Assembly (NCBI RefSeq): GCF_041052385.1
Contig: NZ_CP163439.1
Coordinates: 9,909,001 to 9,973,000 of the forward strand
DNA length: 64,000 bases
Direction of reading: 5' to 3'
Origin: Streptomyces sp. R28
GTDB taxonomy: Bacteria; Actinomycetota; Actinomycetes; Streptomycetales; Streptomycetaceae
The translations under genes and the position numbers were made by a program. Shown here in pieces: positions 1 through 8,777 of the stretch (position 1 is its first letter; each line of letters opens with the position of its first letter). Below the pieces are notes generated by a model. That model ran no database searches and was not told where the DNA came from. It worked only from the letters and a program-made list of their open reading frames with translations.

Positions 1-151
1 CGTGCAGCGCACGGGCCACCTCCGCGGCGACGGGCACGCCGCCGCTCGGCAGGGCCAGCACGAGCAGATCGATCAGATCGCCGGAGTCGGCCCACTCGAC
101 CAGCCGCAGGGCGAGTTCCCGTCCGGCGTGGGTACGGTCGCGAAATGACAC
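1..151 (-). CDS. Phosphoribosyltransferase family protein (N-terminal fragment, runs off the window)
   Basis: The reverse strand starts with GTG at 151, preceded by a good GGAGG-type ribosome binding site, and reads SFRDRTHAGRELALRL, then a stretch ending LALPSGGVPVAAEVARAL. This matches the N-terminus of the complete phosphoribosyltransferase at 4829-5470 (FRDRKEAGQELAEQL and VLALPRGGVAVAREIARAL). Only about 50 codons are inside the window, so the PRPP-binding loop is not visible. Members of this family transfer or release phosphoribosyl groups, but the substrate cannot be told from this part. It is divergent from the PEBP gene at 299. Being a second copy of a family present 4.7 kb away, it may be a paralogue. 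Confidence 0.7.
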   Translation of the reverse strand, partial: MSFRDRTHAGRELALRLVEWADSGDLIDLLVLALPSGGVPVAAEVARALH

Positions 152-298
152 GGCGCTCCTCCCTCGAGGTCGGCGCAGCCCGCCGAGTTCCCGGCGTGGG
201 GCAGGGCGAAACGAGGCACGGCCACCGGCGGCCCGGGGTGCCCGCGGGCCGGGCCGCCATCGCGTGTGGCCCGCGCCCGGAGGGGTACTGCGGCGCGC

Positions 299-751
299 AT
301 GACTGGCATCGAACTCACGAGCTCCGCGTTCGAGGATCACGCGATGATCCCGCGTCGTCACGCCTTGGAGGGGCAGAACGTCTCTCCGCCCCTGACCTGG
401 TCCGGAGTGCCCGACGAGGCGGTGGAGCTGGCCCTGCTGTGCGAGGACCCGGACGCGCCGTCGGGGACCTTCGTCCACTGGCTGGTGACCGGCATCGATC
501 CGCACGCGGACGGGCTTCCCGCGGGCGAAACGACCCCGGGCAGTCACCCGCACAGGAACGGCTTCGGAGAATCAGGGTGGGGCGGTCCGCTGCCCCCGGT
601 CGGCGACGACGCGCACCGGTACTACTTCCGCCTCTACGCCCTCCCGGCCCCCGTCTCCGTCCCGGACGCGGCCACGTCGGACCAGGCACACCAGGTCCTC
701 GACCGGCAGCAGCTGGCCAGCGGAACACTCGTGGGCCTCTACCGACGCTGA
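299..751 (+). CDS. YbhB/YbcL-type phosphatidylethanolamine-binding (PEBP) family protein
   Basis: A 150-residue cytoplasmic protein. The PEBP signature is clear: CEDPDAPSGTFVHWLV near residue 45, then GGPLPPVGDDAHRYYFRLYAL near residue 95, which form the anion-binding pocket. Bacterial members bind phosphorylated or lipid-like ligands; their exact role is unsettled. The ATG at 299 was chosen because it follows a GGAGGGG ribosome binding site, and residues further upstream are arginine-rich and not family-like. It stands alone, with the hypothetical gene at 852 about 100 bases downstream. Confidence 0.88.
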   Translation: MTGIELTSSAFEDHAMIPRRHALEGQNVSPPLTWSGVPDEAVELALLCEDPDAPSGTFVHWLVTGIDPHADGLPAGETTPGSHPHRNGFGESGWGGPLPPVGDDAHRYYFRLYALPAPVSVPDAATSDQAHQVLDRQQLASGTLVGLYRR

Positions 752-851
752 CGCCGCCCGCACCCGTCCGGCCGCGAGCCGTGCGACGGACCGGTCGGTC
801 CGGCCGGTACGCCGGGCTGCGTTCGCGCCGCGCAGAGCGCATGGTGGTGGC

Positions 852-1151
852 ATGAGCACGCGTCCCCCAGTGGTGGTGCAGCCGCCCGCGTCGGACGGCG
901 GGCGTCAGGTGACGATCCGCGGTGAGCCGACCGGCATCGCGTACAGCCTGTTCGACGTGCTGGACCTGGTGCACCGTGCGGGCCTGCCCGGCGAGGACCG
1001 GGCCGTCGACGACCCCGAGCTGATCGAGTGGCTCGGCGGCGGACCGTACGACTGGAACGGCCCGGACACGCCCGGCACGCCGGATGCGCCCGACATGCCG
1101 GAACCCGGCACGCCGGATGCGCCCGACACGCCCGGTACGGCGAACGGGTGA
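852..1151 (+). CDS. Hypothetical protein with Pro/Asp/Thr-rich repeated tail
   Basis: A 99-residue protein I do not recognise. The first 70 residues look like a small folded domain (RQVTIRGEPTGIAYSLFDVL, then DDPELIEWLGGGPYDWN). The last 30 residues are low-complexity repeats of the type DTPGTPDAPDMPEPGTPDAPD, encoded by two near-identical stretches of about 27 bases between 1070 and 1135. The repeat makes the tail prone to length change. No signal peptide or membrane segment is visible. The ATG at 852 was used. Confidence 0.6.
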   Translation: MSTRPPVVVQPPASDGGRQVTIRGEPTGIAYSLFDVLDLVHRAGLPGEDRAVDDPELIEWLGGGPYDWNGPDTPGTPDAPDMPEPGTPDAPDTPGTANG

Positions 1152-1276
1152 ACGCGGACGCCCCCCTCTTTCAGCGCGGACGCCACCCTCGGATGTCCGA
1201 GGTTCCCGTCGGAGCGCCGCTGACCTTGACTGGCAGCGGCAAGTCCGAACGGAACCACGACATCACGGGGACATAC

Positions 1277-1609
1277 ATGAACCGCAGGAAGAGCACCTTC
1301 GCAGCCGGCCTGGCCACCACCGTCTCGGCCCTGGCCCTCACCCTCGGCGGCATGGCCGCCCCCGCACAGGCCGCGGGGACCGTCGACTGTGACGGCTGGG
1401 TGCACAACAACAACCCGGACCACGGCATCGCGGGCTGCCAGAACAACACCGACCACCCCGTCACCTTCCGCGCCGAGATCGTCTGCGGCTGGGCCCCGGA
1501 CGTCTCCGGCCAGTGGGTGACGCTGGCGCCGGGGCAGTACAGCGAGTCCTCGGGCGTCTGCGCCGTCTACAGCTCGGGCGTCGGCAGCGTGGGATGGACC
1601 ATCCAGTAG
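1277..1609 (+). CDS. Small secreted protein of unknown function
   Basis: A 110-residue preprotein. The N-terminus MNRRKSTF is followed by a hydrophobic run and a signal-peptidase site after APAQA near residue 36, so it should be exported. The mature part is about 74 residues with four cysteines (CDG, AGCQ, IVCGW, GVCAV), which fits two disulfide bonds and suits an extracellular protein. The long in-frame extension upstream is rich in Arg and His and is not credible coding, so the ATG at 1277 is preferred. It converges with the GH115 gene, with only 3 bases between the stop codons. I know no function for it. Confidence 0.75.
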   Translation: MNRRKSTFAAGLATTVSALALTLGGMAAPAQAAGTVDCDGWVHNNNPDHGIAGCQNNTDHPVTFRAEIVCGWAPDVSGQWVTLAPGQYSESSGVCAVYSSGVGSVGWTIQ

Positions 1610-1612
1610 CGG

Positions 1613-4582
1613 CTACCGGCCCGGTGCCCGGTCCGGGTCGGGACGGAACACCGGGTGGTAACTCTCCGGCGGCGCCAGATAGCTGACGGGCAGTCCGCCG
1701 GTGTCGATGACGATCTGGTCGACGGCGATGCCCGGGTCGACCATGAAGATCCGCAGGACGTGCTCACCGGGCTCGTCCACCGTCACCAGGGCGGTCAGCT
1801 TCTCGACGCCGTCCTCCACGTTGCGGGCCCAGGCGTCGCCCCGGTTGCCGGTGGCGACGGCCTGGCCCGCGAGGACGGTGGCCGGCCGGTCGTCGAGCGC
1901 GACGGCCAGCCGGCGGTGGCCACGCTCGTCGAGGGACGGCAGCCGCAAGACGGTGACCGGGAAGGTGCCGGCACCGCCGAAGCGCACCCGGTACCTCAAC
2001 TCCGGCGCCTTCGTGGCGAAGTCGGCGGTGACCGGGGCCGCCGTCGACGGCACCGCCTCCAAGGCGCCCGTACGGCGGCCCAGCCCGCGCACCACACGCC
2101 AGTGCGCCCCGCCGCGCGCCACCCGCTGCTCGGTGTGCACGGCGTCGATCGAGACGTACCCGTGGGCCTCCACGAACCCCCGGGCCCGCCGGCGCGCCCG
2201 CTCACCGTCGTTGACCACCCGCAACGGCACCTCGACCCGCTGCCCCGCCCCACTGACGGTGACCGTGGCGTCGTACGTGCCCTTGGGCATCCGCGCCCAG
2301 TCGAGCTCCACCCACACCCGGGTCTGGTCGGTCAGAGAGCCGCCCGCAGAGCTCAGCAGCACCCAGGGACGGCTCGCCTCGGCCGACCAGTCGAGCGAGA
2401 GGAAGCCGGTGTTGAAGACGTCGAGGAAACGTCTGTCCCGGGTGTAGGAGGAGAAGGACAGGGCGCGCTCCGCCCCGGTCTCGTTCCCCTCGGCCGCCAC
2501 ACCGAGACCCGAGGTCTCCTGCCGGGCGACCCGGGTCACGGCCGGGCGGCCGGGTGCCTTCGGGATCTGCGAGGGATACGGGTTGACGATCCCGTCCCAC
2601 TTCCCGCCCGCCACCTCGGTGTTGTACCGCTTGGTCAGCGCGGCCTCCTCGGCATGGGCCGCCTCGGCCAGGTCGGCGAAGAGGTTGGTCCCGGCCCCGC
2701 GTCCCTGCCGCACCGCGAGCGCGTTGCGGTCCGCCCAGTAGTACTTGAGGTTCATCAAGTACGCGCCGTGCACCGGGTATTCGACCAGTTCGAAGAAGGC
2801 GTCCCGGTACTGCGCGGGCACCTTGGCCCCCACCGCCCGTACCCGCGTGAGCAACTGCTCGTACGCGGCCATGCGGCGGCCCGCCTCGTCGCCGTGGTGG
2901 ATCACGGAGAACACCCCACGGTCGATGAACTCCGGACGCCGCTCCGCCGCGAGCCGGTAGTACTCGCCGCGGATGGCGGCGATCTCCCGGCCGTACCGCC
3001 GGCCGAACTGCCGCCCGGCCCACTCGGCGAGGAAGTCCTCGACGTCGTCGGGGCCCCACCGGTCCACGTCCCAGGCCATGTCCATGGAGAAGGACAGGCC
3101 GGTCTCGATCGACTTGACGTCACCGACGTTGAAGATCCACATCCGGTCGACGCCGTGCTCGTACACCCGCCGCAACTCCTGCCACACCTTGGCGAGTTGG
3201 GTGGTGTCCAGCCACAGATAGCTCTTCGGGCGGCCCCAGTAGGACAGGTGGTAGTAGATGCCGTTGCCGCCGGCACGGCCGCGCTCGGCGTCGTTCGGCA
3301 CCTGGCGCATGTTGCCGTGGTTGTCGTCCGGCCAGATCAGCGTGACGTCGTCGGGTACCTGGACGCCCGCGTTGTACAGCTCCAGGACCTCCTTGTACGG
3401 GATGAAGATCTGCGGCTCGACGGCCGCGCCGACCTCCTCGGCCAGGATACGGCGCTGGTCGGCGATGATGTCGTTCATCACCGCGACCTTCTCGGGGACG
3501 GTCGTGGCGTACTTGGTCTCCAGCGCGCTGTCGTGCAGGCCGCGCATGCCGATCGTCCAGCTGCTCTCGTACGAGGCGTTCTGTCTCGCCCGGGCTCTCC
3601 AGTAGTCGGAGATGACGGCCGGATTCACCGTGTAGTCGTACACCGGCAGGCTTCCGTCCGCGCCGAGATGCTCCTCCGCCCAGGGCGCCCACTCGTGCAC
3701 GCCGTTGCGCAGCAGGGCCTCGGGGTGGCTGGAGCCGACGACGATGCCGTAGCGGTCGGCGAGTTCGGGGTTCTCGCGGTGCTTGTTGAAGAAGTCGGAG
3801 TACGGATGCATCGCCGGCCACAGGTAGTTGGCCTTGAGGCGGAGCAGCAGCTCGAAGACGCGCTTGTAGGTCTCGGGGCCGATGTTCTTGTCCGGCTCCT
3901 GGGTGCGGTGCGACCAAGTGGTCAGGTTCTGCTCGTCGTTGATGAAGATGCCCCGGTAGCGCACCGAGGGCTCGTACCGCTTGAGCGGCCCCGCGGGCAC
4001 CGTCACCGAGTCCCGGCGAGGCACGGGGACGTCGGCCCACCAGTACCAGGGGGAGACCCCGATGCGTTCCGAGGTGTCGTAGATGCCGTAGACCGTGCCG
4101 CGCCGGTCGCTGCCCGCGATCACCAGGGCCCGCTCCACCCCGGGCAGCGGACGCTCCACCACCTGCGTCACCGACGCCTCCCAGCGCCCCTTCACCCGCG
4201 AGACGTCCAGGCGCCCCTGTGCCGCGAGCCGGTCGAGGACCGGGCTGGCGCCGAGGGTGCCCACCAGGACCAGGCCCGCGGCGCCCGTCTGCGGGAGCGT
4301 GTGACTCAGCTTGGGCCGGACGCCGCCGACCCGCTCGATGTCCGCCTGGAGATCGCCGGCCGCGCGGATCACCGCGGGATCGTCCGCCGGGTCGACGTAC
4401 AGCTCGACGGCGGCGCCGCCCCGCACCAGAGGGAAGTCGGGCCTTTGCGACGCGGCCCGGGCGGGGGCGGCCGTGGAGAGGACGCCGGGCAGCAGCGGGG
4501 CCGCTCCGGCAGCGGCCAGTCCACGCAGGAACGCCTTGCGGGACCAGGGCTGGGACGGGCGGGGCGATTCGCGGTGCGGCAC
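1613..4582 (-). CDS. Secreted glycoside hydrolase family 115 (xylan alpha-glucuronidase type)
   Basis: A 989-residue enzyme of the GH115 family, whose members remove glucuronic acid or 4-O-methylglucuronic acid side chains from xylan. The N-terminus has a twin-arginine-like SRKAFLRGLAAAG followed by an Ala-rich cleavage region, so it acts outside the cell. Family-like segments include GIFINDEQNLTTW, LKANYLWPAMHPYSDFFN, PYKEVLELYNAG and WPDDNHGNMRQVP. The C-terminal third has a beta-rich accessory region ending near VDQIVIDTGGLPVSYL. I chose the GTG at 4582 because AAGGAAG lies just upstream; a longer reading from 4678 lacks a site. A LacI-type operator half-centred at 4695 lies upstream and probably couples expression to sugar supply. 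Confidence 0.88.
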   Translation of the reverse strand: MPHRESPRPSQPWSRKAFLRGLAAAGAAPLLPGVLSTAAPARAASQRPDFPLVRGGAAVELYVDPADDPAVIRAAGDLQADIERVGGVRPKLSHTLPQTGAAGLVLVGTLGASPVLDRLAAQGRLDVSRVKGRWEASVTQVVERPLPGVERALVIAGSDRRGTVYGIYDTSERIGVSPWYWWADVPVPRRDSVTVPAGPLKRYEPSVRYRGIFINDEQNLTTWSHRTQEPDKNIGPETYKRVFELLLRLKANYLWPAMHPYSDFFNKHRENPELADRYGIVVGSSHPEALLRNGVHEWAPWAEEHLGADGSLPVYDYTVNPAVISDYWRARARQNASYESSWTIGMRGLHDSALETKYATTVPEKVAVMNDIIADQRRILAEEVGAAVEPQIFIPYKEVLELYNAGVQVPDDVTLIWPDDNHGNMRQVPNDAERGRAGGNGIYYHLSYWGRPKSYLWLDTTQLAKVWQELRRVYEHGVDRMWIFNVGDVKSIETGLSFSMDMAWDVDRWGPDDVEDFLAEWAGRQFGRRYGREIAAIRGEYYRLAAERRPEFIDRGVFSVIHHGDEAGRRMAAYEQLLTRVRAVGAKVPAQYRDAFFELVEYPVHGAYLMNLKYYWADRNALAVRQGRGAGTNLFADLAEAAHAEEAALTKRYNTEVAGGKWDGIVNPYPSQIPKAPGRPAVTRVARQETSGLGVAAEGNETGAERALSFSSYTRDRRFLDVFNTGFLSLDWSAEASRPWVLLSSAGGSLTDQTRVWVELDWARMPKGTYDATVTVSGAGQRVEVPLRVVNDGERARRRARGFVEAHGYVSIDAVHTEQRVARGGAHWRVVRGLGRRTGALEAVPSTAAPVTADFATKAPELRYRVRFGGAGTFPVTVLRLPSLDERGHRRLAVALDDRPATVLAGQAVATGNRGDAWARNVEDGVEKLTALVTVDEPGEHVLRIFMVDPGIAVDQIVIDTGGLPVSYLAPPESYHPVFRPDPDRAPGR

Positions 4583-4688
4583 GAGACGCTTCCTTTCCGC
4601 GCATGACTGACGGACATGGCAGGACATGACTGAACGGGGCGTGGTGCGAGGGGACGACGTGGTGTGCTGCGTTGGCATGGTCAGGCTA

Positions 4689-4700
4689 GAAAGCGCTTGC
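4689..4700. promoter_or_regulatory. LacI-family-like operator between GH115 and phosphoribosyltransferase genes
   Basis: GAAAGCGCTTGC contains the perfect 8-bp palindrome AAGCGCTT at 4691-4698. A central CG-containing palindrome with A-rich left and T-rich right arms is the classic LacI/GalR half-site arrangement. It lies about 107 bases upstream of the GH115 start (minus strand) and 129 bases upstream of the divergent phosphoribosyltransferase gene, so it could control the hydrolase. No LacI gene is adjacent; the nearest intact one is at 41857. A related palindrome sits before ppk2 at 14234. Confidence 0.5.
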
Positions 4701-4828
4701 CATCCGGAACCCTAGGCCAGTCCCGTCCGAGCGGTCCATACCCCTGCGGCGCCGGAAGCCGGGCGAGTCCCGTGGTGTGTCCGGTGCTGGAGGGTGGGGT
4801 ACGCGGCGACGGACGGAAGGGGAAGCCC

Positions 4829-5470
4829 ATGCAGTTCCGTGACCGCAAGGAGGCCGGGCAGGAGCTGGCGGAGCAGCTGCGCATCCGGCAGGAGAAGGGC
4901 ATCCTTCCGCATCCCGTGGTCCTCGCGCTGCCGCGGGGCGGTGTCGCGGTCGCCAGGGAGATTGCCCGGGCCCTGGAGGCCCCGCTGGACGTGCTCGTCG
5001 TACGCAAGATCGGGGCCCCGTTCCACGAGGAGTTCGGGGTCGGCGCGCTCGCCGGCGACGGCCCTCCGCTCTTCGACGAGACGTCGCTGTACCGGCTGGG
5101 GCTGAGTGAGGCCGATCTGGCGCCGGTGGTGGAGCGGGAGCGCAAGGAGCTGCGGCGGCGCGAGGAGCGCTATCGGCAGGGCCGGCCGGCTCCCCGTCTG
5201 CGCGACCGTACCGCCGTAGTCGTGGACGACGGCGTCGCGACCGGCTCGACCGCACGCGTCGCCCTGCGCGCCGCACGCCGCCAGGAGCCCGAGCGACTGG
5301 TCCTCGCCGTACCGGTCTGCGCACCGGAGGCGGCCGAGGAACTGCGCCGGCTGGTCGACGATTTCGTCTGCCTGTACCAGCCGAGGCTGTTCAGCGCGGT
5401 CGGCGAGTGGTACCAGGACTTCGGCCAGCTGACCGACGCCGATGTGCTGGAGGCGCTGCGCGGCGAGTGA
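4829..5470 (+). CDS. Phosphoribosyltransferase family protein
   Basis: A 213-residue cytoplasmic protein of the type I phosphoribosyltransferase fold. The PRPP-binding loop is visible as VVVDDGVATGSTA near residue 130, and the N-terminal part (VVLALPRGGVAVAREIARAL, then VVRKIGAPFHEEFGVGA) matches the group often annotated as erythromycin-esterase-associated or ComF-like phosphoribosyltransferases. The true substrate is not known. The ATG at 4829 has GGAAGGGGAAG upstream. The fragment at 1-151 is a homologue. Confidence 0.85.
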   Translation: MQFRDRKEAGQELAEQLRIRQEKGILPHPVVLALPRGGVAVAREIARALEAPLDVLVVRKIGAPFHEEFGVGALAGDGPPLFDETSLYRLGLSEADLAPVVERERKELRRREERYRQGRPAPRLRDRTAVVVDDGVATGSTARVALRAARRQEPERLVLAVPVCAPEAAEELRRLVDDFVCLYQPRLFSAVGEWYQDFGQLTDADVLEALRGE

Positions 5471-5521
5471 GGGAGAAGTCGCGCGGCGGGTGAGGGAGAA
5501 GGGCAGCCGTCATCGGGTGGC

Positions 5522-6634
5522 TCAGGCGGTGGGGTTCGTCAGGGTGAGCGCACCGTCCGCCCCCAGGGCGAGGTGGACGCCGGGGCTGACGCGGTCGAGG
5601 GTGCTGTGCAGCCAGCCGCGGTCCTCGGGCGGGGCGGGCTCCAGGCGCATGCGGCGGGCGATCAGGGGCACCATCCGCAGCTCGGTGAGTTCGCCCGTGT
5701 CCGCCGCCACCGTCACGAGGTGGGCGATGCGCAGGTCGTCGCGGTACTGCTCGTACCCGGGAATCCCCTCGTAGTCGTCGACGAAGTCGCCGCAGCCGTG
5801 CAGGATCAGCCGGTCCCGGTAGACCTCGACGGTCCGGGGGTGGTGCGAGGAGTGGCCGTGGACGACGTCGGCGCCGCCGTCGACCAGGGCGTGCGCGAAG
5901 CGGCGCTGTTCACGGGGGACGAGATACCCCCAGTTGGAGCCCCAGTGCACGGATACGACGACGAGGTCGCCGGCCCGCTTCACCTGCCGTGTGTGCCGCA
6001 CCGCGGCGGCGGCCGTGGCGGGCGAGAGCTCGGGCAGGTAGGCGACACCGGGCAGGTCCGCCGTCGCGGCCCAGTCCGCGGGGATGCCGCTGTCGCCGGC
6101 GCCGAGGGCGAACACGAGCACGCGGCCGCCGCGAGGGAGCGGGAGTGCCACGGGCGCGTACGCCTCCTCGGCGCTCCGCCCCGCGCCCGCTGTCCGCAGG
6201 CCCGCCCCGTGCAGCACGTCGAGCGTCTCCTTAAGGCCCGCGCGGCCGAAGTCCTGCACATGGTTGTTGGCCAGGACGCAGACATCGGGCCGGGCCACCG
6301 TGAGGGCGGGCAGGTTGGCCGGATGCATGCGGTAGTGGACCGCCTTGCCGGGCGCGAAGGCGTCGCTGCGTGTGACGGCCGTCTCCAGGTTGACGATCCG
6401 GAGGTCCGGGGCGCTCGCCTCCAGCAGCCGCAGCGCCTCGCCCCACGGCCAGGACGGGTCGACCGGCGCCGGGATCGGGCCGTTGACCGCCTCCGCCATG
6501 CTCACGTAGGACCGGGCGTCCGTGACGTACCCCTCCCGCAGCACCGGGTCACCGGGCCGGGCCAGGATCTGGTCGACGCCGCGTCCGAGCATCACGTCGC
6601 CACAGACGAACAGCGTCACTGTGCCGCCGCCCAT
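5522..6634 (-). CDS. CapA-family (PGA_cap) metallophosphatase-like protein
   Basis: A 370-residue protein with the CapA fold found in poly-gamma-glutamate synthesis proteins and in many uncharacterised actinobacterial homologues. Motifs in order: FVCGDVMLGRGVDQ at the N-terminus, IVNLETAVT near residue 82, VCVLANNHVQDFG near residue 117, VVSVHWGSNWGY near residue 227, and VHGHSSHHPRTVEVY near residue 262. These Asp, Asn and His residues line the predicted metal site. No signal peptide is seen, so it is probably cytoplasmic. No capB/capC partner is nearby, so true polyglutamate synthesis is unlikely. It converges with the phosphoribosyltransferase. Confidence 0.85.
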   Translation of the reverse strand: MGGGTVTLFVCGDVMLGRGVDQILARPGDPVLREGYVTDARSYVSMAEAVNGPIPAPVDPSWPWGEALRLLEASAPDLRIVNLETAVTRSDAFAPGKAVHYRMHPANLPALTVARPDVCVLANNHVQDFGRAGLKETLDVLHGAGLRTAGAGRSAEEAYAPVALPLPRGGRVLVFALGAGDSGIPADWAATADLPGVAYLPELSPATAAAAVRHTRQVKRAGDLVVVSVHWGSNWGYLVPREQRRFAHALVDGGADVVHGHSSHHPRTVEVYRDRLILHGCGDFVDDYEGIPGYEQYRDDLRIAHLVTVAADTGELTELRMVPLIARRMRLEPAPPEDRGWLHSTLDRVSPGVHLALGADGALTLTNPTA

Positions 6635-7132
6635 GTCTCAACGGTACGAGGTCGTGTGGTGGGGGTGGGGGGCGAGAGGCGGTGGTCGCAGGCCGCAGAT
6701 CTCGTCGCGGGGTGTGGCGGCGAGTGGGGCGCGCGGTGGTGCCTCGGGGATGAGGGGGCCGTGTGGGCCGCCGCCCAGGCGCACCGGGTCTGCACCGGCC
6801 TGTCGGGCGGGGCCAACGCCTCCGACAGCTGCACCGTGCTGTCCCTGACCAAGATGGACCGCAGGCCCGGCGTGGGCATGGTCGCCGGGATCCTCGAGCG
6901 TTTCGCTCTTCTGTGTCGCCGGGGTGCCGCCGGCGCCCCGGGCGTGCGTCTCGCCGGATTCCCCGTGCCGCGACCGGACCCGTCGACCCGCCGCAGGTCA
7001 CCACCTCGCACCGCCCCGACGGGTGCACCCGATGTCCCCAGCGCCCGCCGCGATAGGGAACCCCCCACGCGGGTACCCCGCACCTGCGATGCCGGGCGCG
7101 GGAGACCGCCGGCCGAAGCGCGGGAGGCTGCC
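6635..7132. other. Gene-free stretch between capA-like gene and rtcB
   Basis: No complete gene is credible here. Around 6757-6940 the plus strand in the frame of rtcB reads as a coding-like run (AHRVCTGLSGGANASDSC, LTKMDRRPGVGMVAGILERF) with high third-position GC, but it lacks a start codon with a ribosome binding site and I do not recognise it. It may be the remnant of a decayed gene. The rest presumably holds the promoters of the divergent capA-like gene and rtcB. Confidence 0.4.
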
Positions 7133-8545
7133 ATGGAACTGGTCGAGGAAACTCCCCACCGCTTCCGTATCGACCCGCACGGCCCGATGCGGGTGCCGGG
7201 CGTGGTGTTCGCCTCCCGGAAGCTGCTGAACGACGCCGAGAAGTCACTGGAGCAGGTGGTCAACGTGGCCACCCTGCCGGGCATCGTCAGCGCGTCGTAC
7301 GCCATGCCCGACATCCACTGGGGCTACGGCTTCCCCATCGGCGGCGTCGCGGCGACCGACGTGGCCGACGGCGGGGTCGTCTCGCCCGGCGGCGTCGGCT
7401 TCGACATCTCCTGCGGCGTACGGCTGCTCGCCTCCGACACCGACAAGCAGGGGCTGGAGTCCGCGTTGACCGAGGTGATGGACGGCCTGGACCGGGCCAT
7501 CCCGCGCGGCGCCGGGCCCGGCGGGGTGTGGCACCTGAGCGGCCCCGGGCAACTGGAGCGGATCCTACGGGGCGGCTCCCGGTACGCGGTGGGGGAGGGG
7601 CACGGTGAGGGGCGCGACCTGACGCGCTGCGAGGACGGCGGGGCGGTCGCCGACGCCGACGTGGACCAGGTGAGCGCGCGGGCGCGGGAGCGCGGGCTCG
7701 GGCAGGTCGGGAGCCTCGGGTCCGCCAACCACTTCCTGGAGGTGCAGCGCGTCGACGAGGTGTACGACGAGACGGCCGCCGCCGCGTTCGGGATCGCCGT
7801 CGGCCAGGTGTGCGTGATGATTCACTGCGGTTCCCGCGGCCTCGGCCACCAGATCTGCACCGATCACGTCCGGCTGATGGACCGCGCGATGGCCCGCTAC
7901 GGCATCAAGGTCCCCGACCGCCAACTGGCCTGCACGCCGGTCGAGTCGCCGGAGGGCCAGAGGTACCTCGGCGCGATGGCCGCCGCGGCCAACTACGGCC
8001 GCGCCAACCGCCAGTTGCTGTCCGACGCGGCCCGCAAGGTCTTCCGCCGTGCCGCGGGCATCCGGCTGTCCCTGGTGTACGACGTCTCCCACAACCTCGC
8101 CAAGATCGAGACCCACCCGGTGGCCGGAACACACCGCACCCTCTGCGTCCATCGCAAGGGCGCGACCCGCGCCTTCCCGCCCGGCCATCCTGACCTGCCC
8201 GACGACCTGCGCGAGGTCGGCCAGCCGGTGCTGATCCCGGGGACGATGGGCACCGCCTCGTACGTCCTGGTCGGTGTGGCGGGCGGAGACGCGTTCTCCT
8301 CCACCTGCCACGGCGCGGGCCGAGTCCTCAGCCGTCACCGGGCCGCCCGCGCGGTGGGCGGCCGCGAACTGCGGGCCAGGCTGGAGTCGGCGGGCATAGC
8401 GGTACGCCCGCGGTCGCTGCGCGGCCTCGCGGAGGAGGCACCCGAGGCGTACAAGGACGTGAGCGAGGTGGTGGCCGCGAGCGAGGGGGCACACCTGTGC
8501 CGGACGGTGGCTCGGCTGGTGCCGCTGGGGGTGGTGAAGGGCTGA
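7133..8545 (+). CDS. rtcB: RtcB-type RNA-splicing ligase
   Basis: A 470-residue GTP- and Mn-dependent RNA ligase that joins 2',3'-cyclic-phosphate or 3'-phosphate ends to 5'-OH ends, repairing or splicing RNA in the cytoplasm. Family signatures are all present: SPGGVGFDISCGVRLL near residue 85 (metal ligands Asp and Cys), GSLGSANHFLEV near residue 195, IHCGSRGLGHQ near residue 230, DVSHN near residue 320, and STCHGAGRVLSR near residue 390 with the His that becomes guanylylated. The ATG at 7133 has GGGAGG upstream; reading further upstream is not family-like. Its activator archease lies just beyond, convergently transcribed at 8778. Confidence 0.95.
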   Translation: MELVEETPHRFRIDPHGPMRVPGVVFASRKLLNDAEKSLEQVVNVATLPGIVSASYAMPDIHWGYGFPIGGVAATDVADGGVVSPGGVGFDISCGVRLLASDTDKQGLESALTEVMDGLDRAIPRGAGPGGVWHLSGPGQLERILRGGSRYAVGEGHGEGRDLTRCEDGGAVADADVDQVSARARERGLGQVGSLGSANHFLEVQRVDEVYDETAAAAFGIAVGQVCVMIHCGSRGLGHQICTDHVRLMDRAMARYGIKVPDRQLACTPVESPEGQRYLGAMAAAANYGRANRQLLSDAARKVFRRAAGIRLSLVYDVSHNLAKIETHPVAGTHRTLCVHRKGATRAFPPGHPDLPDDLREVGQPVLIPGTMGTASYVLVGVAGGDAFSSTCHGAGRVLSRHRAARAVGGRELRARLESAGIAVRPRSLRGLAEEAPEAYKDVSEVVAASEGAHLCRTVARLVPLGVVKG

Positions 8546-8574
8546 GGGGGAGGGGGAAGGGGGGAGGAGGGGGG
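8546..8574 (+). other. Candidate G-quadruplex right after the rtcB stop codon
   Basis: Starting at the base after the rtcB TGA come four G-runs of 5, 5, 6 and 6 bases (8546-8550, 8552-8556, 8559-8564, 8569-8574) separated by loops of 1, 2 and 4 bases. This fits the canonical G-quadruplex pattern on the plus strand, so it could form in the rtcB 3' untranslated RNA or in DNA. Any effect on RNA end formation is inference. Confidence 0.5.
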
Positions 8575-8655
8575 AGGTTTCGGCGGGCGGTCGTATGGCC
8601 GCAAGGCTTCCGCGTGGGCCCGTGGACCCGTACGCCTCACACGACCAGACTCACG

Positions 8656-8773
8656 CCACCGGCCACCGGCCACCGGCCACCGGCCACCGGCCACCGGCCA
8701 CCGGCCACCGGCCACCGGCCACCGGCCACCGGCCACCGGCCACCGGCCACCGGCCACCGGCCACCGGCCACCG
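8656..8773. repeat. Perfect 7-bp tandem repeat, unit CCACCGG, about 17 copies
   Basis: Sixteen full copies plus six bases of CCACCGG run without a single mismatch. The array fills the gap between the convergent rtcB and archease genes and ends 5 bases before the archease stop codon. A unit that is not a multiple of three and the absence of mismatches point to recent expansion by slippage outside coding sequence. Copy number is likely to vary between strains. Confidence 0.97.
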
Positions 8774-8777
8774 CGCC

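Noticed and set aside
1655..4606. A 983-codon open frame on the plus strand
   Set aside because: It is the antisense shadow of the GH115 gene, Arg/Pro/Val-rich without domains; GC-rich DNA leaves such frames open.
5573..7132. Upstream extension of the rtcB frame to a 990-residue protein
   Set aside because: The extension crosses the antisense of the capA-like gene. The ATG at 7133 gives a standard RtcB N-terminus and has a ribosome binding site.
8656..8773. CRISPR-like array
   Set aside because: The units are 7 bases, directly adjacent, with no spacers. It is a simple tandem repeat.
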